Shown: positions 7,601 to 20,612 of the stretch, in pieces | How the letters are laid out: each line of letters opens with the position of its first letter | Numbering within the stretch: position 1 is the stretch's first letter | From: Thiodiazotropha sp040507225 | GTDB lineage: Bacteria; Pseudomonadota; Gammaproteobacteria; Chromatiales; Chromatiaceae | Direction of reading: 5' to 3' | Assembly (NCBI GenBank): GCA_040507225.1 | Contig: JBEVVG010000002.1 | Coordinates: forward strand, 310,001-374,000 | Length of the DNA: 64,000 nt | Program-made: the position numbers and the translations under genes | Notes under the pieces: generated by a model | What the model was told of the DNA's origin: nothing | The model's database searches: none | The model's input: the letters and a program-made list of their open reading frames with translations, nothing else

Positions 7601-10171
7601 CTAGGCCTGATCGGGAGCCACCGCAGATACCCTGTCCAGATGCCAGATGTCCTGGTTGTATTCGGTGATGGTCCGGTCGGTGGAGAATCGCCCGCTTTTG
7701 GCGCTGTTGATGATGCTCATCCTCGTCCACAGCTTTTCGTCCATGTAGGCGGAGGCCGCCCGTTCCTGGGCTTCCAGGTAGCTGGGAAAATCCGCCGCAG
7801 TCATCCAGGGATCATAGGGGCTTCTGATCGATTCGATGATCGAATCGAAGATACCCGGCTCGAACTGGTTGAAATAACCGCTTTCGAGCAGTTGCATCAC
7901 CCGGTTCAGCGCATCGTGCTGTTCGATGATGCTGTTCGGCGCGTAGTGGTTGCGCATGTGTTCAACTTCTTCGCTGGTCATGCCGAAGAGGAAAAAGTTG
8001 TTCTCCCCCACCTCTTCCAGAATTTCGATGTTCGCTCCGTCCAGGGTACCGATGGTCACTGCGCCGTTCATCATGAACTTCATGTTGCCGGTGCCGGAAG
8101 CCTCCTTGCCCGCGGTGGAGACCTGTTCGGAGAGGTCGGTGCCGGGTGCAATCACCTCCATTGCGGATACCCGGTAGTTGGGCAGAAACGCCACCTTCAG
8201 GCGTTTGCCCACGTCTTCGTCGTTATTCACGATGGACGCCACATTGTTCACCAACTTGATGATGAGCTTGGCCATCTGGTAACCCGGTGCGGCCTTACCA
8301 CCGATGAGCACGCAACGCGGCGTCCAGTGCTCCGCTTCATCATACTTGAGCCGGCAATAGAGATGAATCACGTGCAGAACATTGAGCAATTGCCGCTTGT
8401 ACTCGTGGATGCGCTTTACCTGGACGTCGAACATCGCGTCCGGGTCGAATTCCACCTGACAGTCTTTTTTCACCAGCTTTGCAAGCCGCACCTTGTTCTC
8501 CCGCTTTACTGCGCGCCATTTCTTTTGAAATGCGGCATCCTCAGCGAGACTTTCCATTTTCTGCAGATCAGGAAGATGGGAAATCCATCCGTTACCCACC
8601 GTCTCATCGATAAGACTGCGCAATCCGGGGTTGGATGCGGCCAGCCAACGCCTCGGGGTCACACCGTTGGTTTTGTTATTGAACCGGCCCGGCCAGAATT
8701 CGTAGAAGTCGTGGAACAAGCCCTGTTTCAACAACTCGGTATGCAGCGCCGCAACCCCGTTGATCGAAAAGCTGCCGACGATGGCCAGATAGGCCATACG
8801 CACCATCGGCTCGTCACCCTCTTCTATGATCGACATGCGCCGCAGGCGGTCGGTGTCTCCGGGCCAATGCAGGGCAACCTCGCCGAGAAAACGGGCGTTG
8901 ATCTCGTAGATGATCTCCAACAATCGCGGCAGCAGGCAGTGGAAGAGTTTCACCGGCCAACGTTCCAGAGCTTCCGGAAGCAGGGTGTGGTTGGTGTAGG
9001 CCATGGTTTTACGGGTGATCTCCCAGGCCTTGTTCCAGGGCATATCATGCTCGTCCATCAACTGGCGCATCAACTCGGCCACTGAAACGCTCGGGTGGGT
9101 GTCGTTGAGCTGAAAGCAGTTCTTGCTCGCGAAATCGTCGAAATTTTTGTGCGTTTCGCGCCATTCGCGAATCACGTCCTTGATACTGGCGGATGCCAGA
9201 AAGTACTGCTGGCGCAGACGCAGTTCCTTGCCGTTCTCGCTCGCATCGTTGGGGTAGAGCACCATGGTGATGTGCTCTGCATTGTTCTTCGCTTCCACCG
9301 CTTCGGTGTAGCTGCCGGCGTTGAATTCATCGAGGTTGAACTCGTCCGTCGCGGCGGCCTTCCAGAGGCGCAGGGTGTTGACCGTGTTGTTGCGGTAACC
9401 CGGCACCGGCAGATCATAGGGTACCGCCAGGACATCCTGGGTATCGACCCAGAAAACCTTGCCATCGCGATGCTCGGTATGACCGCAAAATTTGATTGCC
9501 TGGGTGTACTCTGGCCGCTCAAGCTCCCAGGGATTGCCGTTACGCAGCCAGTGATCCGGATCCTCGACCTGCTGACCCTTTTCGATGTGCTGACGGAACA
9601 TGCCGTATTCGTAGCGCAGTCCGTAGCCCCTGACCGGTAGCTGCAGGGTCGCACAACTGTCGAGAAAGCAGGCTGCCAGGCGGCCCAGGCCGCCATTACC
9701 CAACCCGGCGTCCGGTTCGGATTCCTGGATGCTGTCGAGGTTGATGCCCAGGTCCATGAATGCCTTGTCCACCTCATGCCCCATATCCAGATTCAGGATG
9801 GCGTTGCTCAGGGTACGCCCCATGAGAAATTCCAGGGAGAGGTAAAAGGTGCGCTTGCAGTCGGTAGTTTCATAGGTCGAACGGGTATTCTTCCAGCGTT
9901 CGATCAGGCGGTCACGGATCGCCAGGGCCAGCGCCTTGTAAGGATAGTGGCTGGAGACGCAGTGATCGTCCCTGCCCAGGGTGTGGGCGAAGTATCGGCG
10001 GAAATCGAAGGAGATGGCTTCAGCGTCCAAGCCCAGTGGCGGTAGAGGCACCAAAGGCTGACAGACGGATTCCGACGAAGAGACGCTGGACGTCTTTTTC
10101 TTGCTGCTCATGACAACGACCCCATTGCTACCTGTAATTGAGCGGTTCACGGCACCTTTGTGAGCGCCCAT
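7601..10171 (-). CDS. glgP: Glycogen/starch/alpha-glucan phosphorylase
   Basis: An 856-residue GT35 enzyme that releases glucose 1-phosphate from glycogen using pyridoxal phosphate. The sequence carries YLSLEFLMGR, NGGLGRLAACF, the KRIHEYKRQ block and the PLP-lysine motif EASGTGNMKF near residue 688. It is about 40 residues longer at the N-terminus than E. coli GlgP, with a low-complexity Ser/Lys stretch. The first ATG (10171) follows AGGGAGG at short spacing; an internal ATG at 10111 (MSSKKK) is an alternative. No other glycogen genes are adjacent. Together with phosphofructokinase and glucokinase elsewhere in the window it points to storage-glycogen use through glycolysis. Confidence 0.97.
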   Translation of the reverse strand: MGAHKGAVNRSITGSNGVVVMSSKKKTSSVSSSESVCQPLVPLPPLGLDAEAISFDFRRYFAHTLGRDDHCVSSHYPYKALALAIRDRLIERWKNTRSTYETTDCKRTFYLSLEFLMGRTLSNAILNLDMGHEVDKAFMDLGINLDSIQESEPDAGLGNGGLGRLAACFLDSCATLQLPVRGYGLRYEYGMFRQHIEKGQQVEDPDHWLRNGNPWELERPEYTQAIKFCGHTEHRDGKVFWVDTQDVLAVPYDLPVPGYRNNTVNTLRLWKAAATDEFNLDEFNAGSYTEAVEAKNNAEHITMVLYPNDASENGKELRLRQQYFLASASIKDVIREWRETHKNFDDFASKNCFQLNDTHPSVSVAELMRQLMDEHDMPWNKAWEITRKTMAYTNHTLLPEALERWPVKLFHCLLPRLLEIIYEINARFLGEVALHWPGDTDRLRRMSIIEEGDEPMVRMAYLAIVGSFSINGVAALHTELLKQGLFHDFYEFWPGRFNNKTNGVTPRRWLAASNPGLRSLIDETVGNGWISHLPDLQKMESLAEDAAFQKKWRAVKRENKVRLAKLVKKDCQVEFDPDAMFDVQVKRIHEYKRQLLNVLHVIHLYCRLKYDEAEHWTPRCVLIGGKAAPGYQMAKLIIKLVNNVASIVNNDEDVGKRLKVAFLPNYRVSAMEVIAPGTDLSEQVSTAGKEASGTGNMKFMMNGAVTIGTLDGANIEILEEVGENNFFLFGMTSEEVEHMRNHYAPNSIIEQHDALNRVMQLLESGYFNQFEPGIFDSIIESIRSPYDPWMTAADFPSYLEAQERAASAYMDEKLWTRMSIINSAKSGRFSTDRTITEYNQDIWHLDRVSAVAPDQA

Positions 10172-10436
10172 GAACCTCCCTGTTATAAATTTTGTTTTAA
10201 CAGGCTACTGCAAAACTGCAGAGACGCCTAGATACCCGTGATCTGCGGGAGAGTCTATTGACCCTGAAAAATACCCGGTTGTCGAGTGAAAAATCGACAG
10301 AGATTCATTCGTGTGACGGGAATTGTCTTCCAGGGTCTGTTATTAACCCGGCACCTGAAGATGCCCTGCTGTGGCTGAGGTTCAGGAGCCAAGACTCCGG
10401 ATCAAGTCATGCCAGTAAGTCACGGCAAGGGGGAAA
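10172..10436. other. Intergenic stretch upstream of glgP
   Basis: No convincing gene. A short inverted repeat TGTCGA...TCGACA lies around 10280-10299. The stretch must hold the glgP promoter, but no strong -35/-10 pair is evident to me. The 3' side ends in the gltD terminator-like hairpin. Confidence 0.4.
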
Positions 10437-10460
10437 CCCGGTACCCTGACAGGTACCGGG
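10437..10460 (-). terminator. Terminator-like hairpin after gltD
   Basis: CCCGGTACC pairs perfectly with GGTACCGGG around a six-base loop, seven bases after the gltD stop codon. On the minus strand it is followed only by TTTCCCCC, so the T-run is weak. Confidence 0.55.
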
Positions 10461-10467
10461 CATACGA

Positions 10468-11919
10468 TCAGCAGAGCGGCAGATCCGTGGTACCCATCAG
10501 GTACTCGTCCACCGCACGGGCGCATTGGCGGCCTTCGCGGATCGCCCAGACCACCAGGGACTGGCCGCGACGCATGTCACCAGCGGAGTACACCCCGTCG
10601 ATGGAGGTCTTGTAGGCGGAACCACCCTCGGTGGCGGCCTTGACGTTACCGCGTCCATCCAGCTCCACACCCAGCTCTTCGAGCAGACCTTCATGCACCG
10701 GGTGGACAAAACCCATGGCCAGGGTTACCAGGTCGGCCTTGAGTTCGAACTCGGAACCTGCGACCTCCTCCATCTTCCAGTTTCCGGCGGCGTCCTTCTC
10801 CCAGGCCACCTGAACACATTTCACGCCGGCCAGGTTGCCGTTACCGTCATCGACGAAGGATTTGGTTGCCACCTGCCACATACGCTCGCAGCCCTCTTCC
10901 TGGGAGCTGGAGGTGCGCATCTTGTTCGGCCAATCCGGCCAGGTCGTGCCCTTCTGCTCTTTTTCCGGAGGCTTGGGCAGGATCTCGAGCTGCGTGACCG
11001 AGGCGGCACCGTGACGGTTGGAGGTTCCGATACAGTCGGAACCGGTGTCACCGCCACCGATCACAACCACGTGCTTGCCGGCTGCCGAGATAAAGTTGTC
11101 GACCTTGTCGCCCTGCACCCGGTGGCTGTTGCTGCGCAGGAAATCCATGGCGAAGTGCACGCCGTTGAGCTCGCGCCCGGGGATCGGCAGATCCCGGGGT
11201 TTCTCGGAGCCTCCGGTCAGCACGATGGCATCGAATTCATCCATCAGTTCCTTGCCCTGCACATCGACCCCCACGTGGATGCTGGTCTTGAATTCCACAC
11301 CCTCGGTGCGCATCTGTGCCATGCGCCGGTCGATGACCTTTTTATCGAGTTTGAAATCGGGGATCCCGTAACGCAACAGGCCGCCGATACGGTTCTGTTT
11401 CTCGAACAGCACCACATTGTGACCGGCCCGTGCGAGCTGCTGGGAGGCCGCCATGCCGGCGGGTCCGGAGCCCACCACGGCAACCCGCTTGCCGCTCTTG
11501 TGCGCGGCGATCTGGGGTTTCACCCAACCTTCCTGCCAGGCCTTCTCGATGATGCTGTACTCGATGGTCTTGATGGTGACCGGGGTATCGGTCAGGTTCA
11601 GGGTACAGGCCGCCTCGCAGGGCGCCGGACAGATCCGTCCGGTGAACTCCGGAAAGTTGTTGGTGCTGTGGAGCACCTCGATGGCCGCCTCCCAGTCACT
11701 CCGGTAAACCAGGTCGTTCCAGTCGGGAATGATGTTGTTGACCGGGCACCCCTGATGACAGAAGGGAATCCCGCAGTCCATGCAACGCGCCCCCTGCTGA
11801 CTGACATTTTCATCACTCAGCGGGATCACGAATTCGTTGTAGTGGACGATGCGGTCGGCGACCGGGGCATAGGTCCGGTCCTGGCGATCGATCTCTTTGA
11901 AGCCTGTTGGTTTTCCCAT
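10468..11919 (-). CDS. gltD: Glutamate synthase (NADPH) small subunit
   Basis: A 483-residue protein supplying electrons from NADPH to GltB for glutamate formation from glutamine and 2-oxoglutarate. The N-terminus carries the iron-sulfur Cys sets CMDCGIPFCHQGCP and CPAPCEAAC; two nucleotide-binding Gly motifs follow, GSGPAGMAASQQL for FAD and VIGGGDTGSDC for NADPH. The C-terminal SAGDMRRGQSLVVWAI is the family's FAD end. The length is normal. The ATG lies two bases after the gltB stop, so the two are translated from one transcript. Confidence 0.97.
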   Translation of the reverse strand: MGKPTGFKEIDRQDRTYAPVADRIVHYNEFVIPLSDENVSQQGARCMDCGIPFCHQGCPVNNIIPDWNDLVYRSDWEAAIEVLHSTNNFPEFTGRICPAPCEAACTLNLTDTPVTIKTIEYSIIEKAWQEGWVKPQIAAHKSGKRVAVVGSGPAGMAASQQLARAGHNVVLFEKQNRIGGLLRYGIPDFKLDKKVIDRRMAQMRTEGVEFKTSIHVGVDVQGKELMDEFDAIVLTGGSEKPRDLPIPGRELNGVHFAMDFLRSNSHRVQGDKVDNFISAAGKHVVVIGGGDTGSDCIGTSNRHGAASVTQLEILPKPPEKEQKGTTWPDWPNKMRTSSSQEEGCERMWQVATKSFVDDGNGNLAGVKCVQVAWEKDAAGNWKMEEVAGSEFELKADLVTLAMGFVHPVHEGLLEELGVELDGRGNVKAATEGGSAYKTSIDGVYSAGDMRRGQSLVVWAIREGRQCARAVDEYLMGTTDLPLC

Positions 11920-11921
11920 GG

Positions 11922-16562
<4,641 letters not shown>

Positions 16563-16784
16563 TTCACAAACCTCATTTTGCCCGCCCCAGCCGGATACCT
16601 ACCCTGCCGAAGGTCATGACAATAACCTGAAATCAAGGAATTCTCGGCGACGCTTAAGGCCGCTCGAATTGCAGAACATGGTAGGATACTTGAGAATTAA
16701 CTCTCAAGCCAGTCGAGCAGACAACCCTTTCGTTCCTGTTGAATATCATACGCTTGGCCACCTGACTTGCCCCCGGCCCGGGTA

Positions 16785-18512
16785 TCACTGCAAAGAGCCG
16801 AAGCTGCGCGCCCAGACCCCCCCCTTCTGAACCGTTGGCGGAAGCTGGGTTTGCGCCTCGAGCGCCGCCTCGCGGTTCGCGAAACTCCCCCACAACAACG
16901 AATACCAGGGCACTCCTTTTCTCTGAGTCTGGTGCGTGTGAACCTTTCCCTGGAGCCCATTGATACTGATAAATCTCTGTAAAGACTCGATATTTTCAAC
17001 GGCAATCAGTTGCAACGTGTAGGATTCAGGAGACTGCTCAGCGATCCAGGTACGGGCATCGTCGCGGGATGTCTGCGGCTTGGCGGGGGCTTCCGCCAGG
17101 CTGAGCGCCGCATCCGGTTCAACCTGTGCCTCGTCAGACACGGTCTCCGCAGGCTCGGCCGGTGCCACTGCTTTTTCAGGCGGGTTTTTCCGGACAGTCA
17201 CCGGGGATGCCTTCGGCGTCTCCGGAACCCGCTCTGCAACATTTGACGGGGACGCCTGGATTTGTGCGACAGGCTCCTCCGGAGCCAGCGGCGCTGCCTC
17301 TCCGGGATCAGGCACGCGGACCTCGGTTTTCTCAGCCTCCTGCTCCGGGAGGGGCGTGGTTTCCACGCTCGCGGCATCGGTTTCAGCGATTCGGGTCTCC
17401 GGTACGGATTGCGGACGCTTCTGCTCGCCCACCTCTGCCTTCTCATGCGGAACGGTCTCAGTCGGTGCATCCGAACTCACTGCGGATGGCTCAGGTTGCG
17501 TCTCCGCCCGGATGAGTGGCTCGGGGGACCGCTCTGCCACAGCATCGGCGCTTCCGCTCCTCGCCACCGGCTTGGCCATCGGCAGGCTCGCAATCCGGGT
17601 ATCCGGCTGTTCGGGCAACGGCAGCCTGATCGACTCAACGGGTTGCGCCTGAGGCTCGATCGACGCTACAGGGGCTTGCTTCTCCAGCTCATCCGGCTCG
17701 AACATCTGGTTGATGGCCCCCTGGAACAGCAACAGCAATACGACCACCACCAGCAAGGGTGCCCCGTACATCACAAGTTGCTGCCGATAGGTCCTGAAGA
17801 TCGAGGCCTGGGCCTCTCCCTTGTGCCCCACATCATTGAGTATCTCGCTGGCCATCAGGCCCGGCACCCCTCCGGTCTCCTTGTAAACCCGGGCCAGTTT
17901 TGTGTCATCCAGGGCAAAATGCTCCGACAATCCTTCGCCCTTGAGCACGAAATGCATGAAATCCACTGCCTCACGGGGCGTCAATACCGGCATGTCGATC
18001 GCCTGGATCGCCTGCGGAGACATCACCTGAAGCTGCGGCGTTGCCAGCAGGTGATCGATCTGTTCATTGGCGAACAGCACGATACTCACCAGGCGTACAC
18101 CATCCGTCTGGCGCTCGAACAGGCGCAGCAGCGTCATCAGGCTGGTTGGCGGCAGCATCTGCGCATCATCCACCAGGATTACGGGGATTCGCCCGCGCTT
18201 GCGCATCACCTCGAAGCGTGCCACCAAGCGTTGCAGCAGATCACCGGCGATATCGGGCAGGCCGTTGCAGCGGGCGATGAACGCCAGCAGCCGTTCCGGT
18301 TGTAATGTTGGTTCCGCAGAGAAGTGGCATACCACCCACTCTTCAGGAGCGCTCTGTTGCAGTTTCGACGCCATCAGGGATTTGCCGCTGCCAGACGTCC
18401 CCTTGACCAGCGGCACCAGCTCGCTGTTCTCGATCAGGTGGCGTATCAGATCCAGGTGTGCACTGATCTCAGGCGTTGTAAAGAACTCATTGGGTTCAGA
18501 CACGTTCATCAC
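16785..18512 (-). CDS. damX: DamX-like AAA ATPase with SPOR domain
   Basis: A 575-residue cell-division associated protein. Residues 1-240 form an ExeA-like AAA domain with Walker A GTSGSGKS and Walker B VILVDDAQ; a membrane span (LLVVVVLLLLFQGAI, about 247-265) follows; residues 270-490 are a Pro/Glu/Ala-rich periplasmic linker; the last 80 residues are a SPOR domain (YTLQLIAVENIESL ... WYSLLWGSFANREAA) that binds denuded peptidoglycan glycans at the septum. Position directly after aroB is the usual one for damX. Enterobacterial DamX lacks an obvious full ATPase, but the ATPase form is common in other gammaproteobacteria. Confidence 0.9.
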   Translation of the reverse strand: MMNVSEPNEFFTTPEISAHLDLIRHLIENSELVPLVKGTSGSGKSLMASKLQQSAPEEWVVCHFSAEPTLQPERLLAFIARCNGLPDIAGDLLQRLVARFEVMRKRGRIPVILVDDAQMLPPTSLMTLLRLFERQTDGVRLVSIVLFANEQIDHLLATPQLQVMSPQAIQAIDMPVLTPREAVDFMHFVLKGEGLSEHFALDDTKLARVYKETGGVPGLMASEILNDVGHKGEAQASIFRTYRQQLVMYGAPLLVVVVLLLLFQGAINQMFEPDELEKQAPVASIEPQAQPVESIRLPLPEQPDTRIASLPMAKPVARSGSADAVAERSPEPLIRAETQPEPSAVSSDAPTETVPHEKAEVGEQKRPQSVPETRIAETDAASVETTPLPEQEAEKTEVRVPDPGEAAPLAPEEPVAQIQASPSNVAERVPETPKASPVTVRKNPPEKAVAPAEPAETVSDEAQVEPDAALSLAEAPAKPQTSRDDARTWIAEQSPESYTLQLIAVENIESLQRFISINGLQGKVHTHQTQRKGVPWYSLLWGSFANREAALEAQTQLPPTVQKGGVWARSFGSLQ

Positions 18513-18527
18513 CGTGTAAACTGGCTG

Positions 18528-19625
18528 TTATCGGCCGTATTGCGCCAAGCTCTGTTCGAGCAGATCACGCTCGAAATCATCGGTCACCACCGCCTGTCCG
18601 ATCGACTTGAGTAAAACCAGCCTCAAGCGTCCGTCCAGCACCTTCTTGTCGACCGCCATGAGCTGCAGGAAACGCTCGACGCTGAGGGATTCGGGTGGTG
18701 TCGTAGGCAATTGTGCCTGCTCGATCAGGCGAATCGCACGTGCGCAGGCCTCATCGGAAAGCCAACCAAGGCGTCGCGACAGATCCGCCGCCATACACAT
18801 CCCAGTGGCCACCGCTTCACCATGCAGCCACTCTCCATAGCCCATACCGGTTTCGATGGCATGACCGAAGGTGTGACCCAGGTTGAGCAGCGCCCGTTGC
18901 CCGGATTCACGCTCGTCCGCTTCCACCACATCCGCCTTGCATCGACAGGAGCGCTCGATCGCCTGGGCCAGTAACCCGGGATCGCGATCCACCAGTCCCG
19001 CCATGTTCGTTTCCAGCCAGGCGAAGAACGGTTCATCCGTGATCAGCCCGTACTTGATCACCTCGGCGAGTCCGGAGGCGAACTGGCGGTCATCCAGGGT
19101 ACGCAGAGTCGCCGTATCAGCGAGTACCACGCGGGGCTGGTAAAAGGCCCCGATCATGTTCTTCCCCAACGGATGATTGACCCCGGTCTTACCCCCGACC
19201 GAAGAGTCAACCTGGGACAGCAAGGTGGTCGGTACCTGGATGAAATGCACCCCTCGCTGATAGGTTGCCGCCGCGAACCCGGTCATGTCTCCGACAACCC
19301 CGCCACCCAGGGCGACCAAAGTCGCCTGGCGGGTGAAACGCCGCTCCAGCAGAGCAGTGTAGATCCGGTTCACCATTTCGAGGGTCTTGTACTGCTCCCC
19401 GTCCGGCAGGATGCAGGTGGCCAGATCATATTCGGCCAGTGCATTCAGGGTGCTGTCCAGGTAGAGGGGCGCCACGGTTTCATTGGTCACCACCATGACC
19501 TGGCGACCCGGAATCGCCTGTTTGAAATGTGCCGTATCCGCGTGCACGCCTTCACCGATAAATATCGGATAGCTGCGATCACCCAGATCGACATCCAATC
19601 TGTTCTCAACGTTATTCAATTTCAC
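18528..19625 (-). CDS. aroB: 3-dehydroquinate synthase
   Basis: A 365-residue cytoplasmic enzyme converting DAHP to 3-dehydroquinate, the second step of the shikimate pathway. It shows the NAD-binding LPDGEQYKTLE and ALGGGVVGDMTGFAA motifs, and the metal/active-site block QVPTTLLSQVDSSVGGKT plus LGHTFGHAIE. Length is standard. The start overlaps the aroK stop by four bases (ATGA), so the genes are translationally coupled; damX follows after 15 bases. Confidence 0.98.
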   Translation of the reverse strand: MKLNNVENRLDVDLGDRSYPIFIGEGVHADTAHFKQAIPGRQVMVVTNETVAPLYLDSTLNALAEYDLATCILPDGEQYKTLEMVNRIYTALLERRFTRQATLVALGGGVVGDMTGFAAATYQRGVHFIQVPTTLLSQVDSSVGGKTGVNHPLGKNMIGAFYQPRVVLADTATLRTLDDRQFASGLAEVIKYGLITDEPFFAWLETNMAGLVDRDPGLLAQAIERSCRCKADVVEADERESGQRALLNLGHTFGHAIETGMGYGEWLHGEAVATGMCMAADLSRRLGWLSDEACARAIRLIEQAQLPTTPPESLSVERFLQLMAVDKKVLDGRLRLVLLKSIGQAVVTDDFERDLLEQSLAQYGR

Positions 19626-20152
19626 TCAGCCTTCGGATTGAGCATCTCAATCTGTTTGCGGATCTCCTGTACCACGGTCTGTGTGTTACGCCCCTCGGTG
19701 CTGATCAGGAGATCAGCCGTCTGCCGGTACAGGGGATCCCGGACCTCGAGCAACTGCCGAAGCCGGGCCAACGGATCCTCCGTCTGCAGCAATGGCCTGT
19801 TTTTATCTCGATGGGTGCGTTCGTACTGTTGTTCCGCGGTACAGTGAAGATAGATGACCAGACCCCGGGAAGACAACAGTTTTCGGTTCTCATCCCGAAT
19901 CACTGCGCCACCCCCGGTCGCCAGCACGATTCCATCCCTGGCGCTGAGGTCGTCGATCACGTCATGTTCACGCTGGCGGAACCCCTCTTCCCCCTCGAAT
20001 TCGAAGATGGTGGGAATATCGACCCCGGTACGCCGCTGAATCTCCAGATCGGAATCGACAAAGTCTTTATGGTAGTACTCCGCCAAATGACGGCCTACCG
20101 TGGTCTTACCCGCGCCCATGGGACCGATCAAAAAGAGGTTGTGTACTTTCAT
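19622..20152 (-). CDS. aroK: Shikimate kinase
   Basis: A P-loop kinase of 176 residues phosphorylating shikimate at the 3-position. Walker A is GPMGAGKTTVG; the shikimate-binding DSDLEIQRRTG, the GGGAV loop and the lid RDKNRPLL are all present. The frame begins with a GTG at 20165-20167, but the ATG at 20152 (MKVHNLFLIGP) aligns with known AroK starts and is preferred. Four-base overlap with aroB. It is separated from pilQ by a strong terminator and a 400-base gap, unlike genomes where pilQ and aroK are closely coupled. Confidence 0.97.
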   Translation of the reverse strand: MKVHNLFLIGPMGAGKTTVGRHLAEYYHKDFVDSDLEIQRRTGVDIPTIFEFEGEEGFRQREHDVIDDLSARDGIVLATGGGAVIRDENRKLLSSRGLVIYLHCTAEQQYERTHRDKNRPLLQTEDPLARLRQLLEVRDPLYRQTADLLISTEGRNTQTVVQEIRKQIEMLNPKAE

Positions 20153-20561
20153 ATTCTGATTCAGCACCTAAGTTAGGTCAGGGTCAACCAACCACGGACC
20201 CTTCGATCTTGTCGGAACCACGTTTTTGGCAACCCACATTATCCAATGTACCGCCAGTTCACGAAAGCACACGATAACATTGTCAGGAAACAGGGCAATT
20301 TAAACTGCTATTGATCAGATCCGACGGATTCCGCAAAGGCTGCCAACCAAGCACATGCTCAGCCCATTCAATCCGCTACTGTGTGGATTTGCTCCGTTTG
20401 CTGGTGACTGATCGCGTCCCTGTCCTGGGTCACTGCCTGGTCAGCCGAATCACCCATTTCGCTTTCCTGTACATTATCAATGAGATGTATAAGCGCTCGA
20501 GATTAATTTAAGCGAACCGGGAGACGATTTAGTATTACAAATTCATGAATGCGCCACAAAA
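20153..20561. other. Intergenic stretch between pilQ terminator and aroK
   Basis: No gene supported; a 66-codon frame at 20311-20511 looks random. It should contain the aroK-aroB-damX promoter on the minus strand. A weak -10 like element (GATAAT on the minus strand near 20240) is visible, but no good -35. Confidence 0.35.
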
Positions 20562-20593
20562 CGAAAAGGCGCGCCGTAAGGCGCGCCTTTTCG
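20562..20593. terminator. Rho-independent terminator after pilQ
   Basis: A perfect 14-bp stem, CGAAAAGGCGCGCC (20562-20575) with GGCGCGCCTTTTCG (20580-20593), and a four-base loop. On the minus strand it is followed by TTTTG. It lies 19 bases beyond the pilQ stop and ends the pilMNOPQ operon. Confidence 0.92.
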
Positions 20594-20612
20594 TCCGTAT
20601 TGCAGAACCGTT

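Noticed and set aside
20311..20511. 66-codon frame between pilQ and aroK
   Set aside because: No domain, no ribosome site and random-looking composition.
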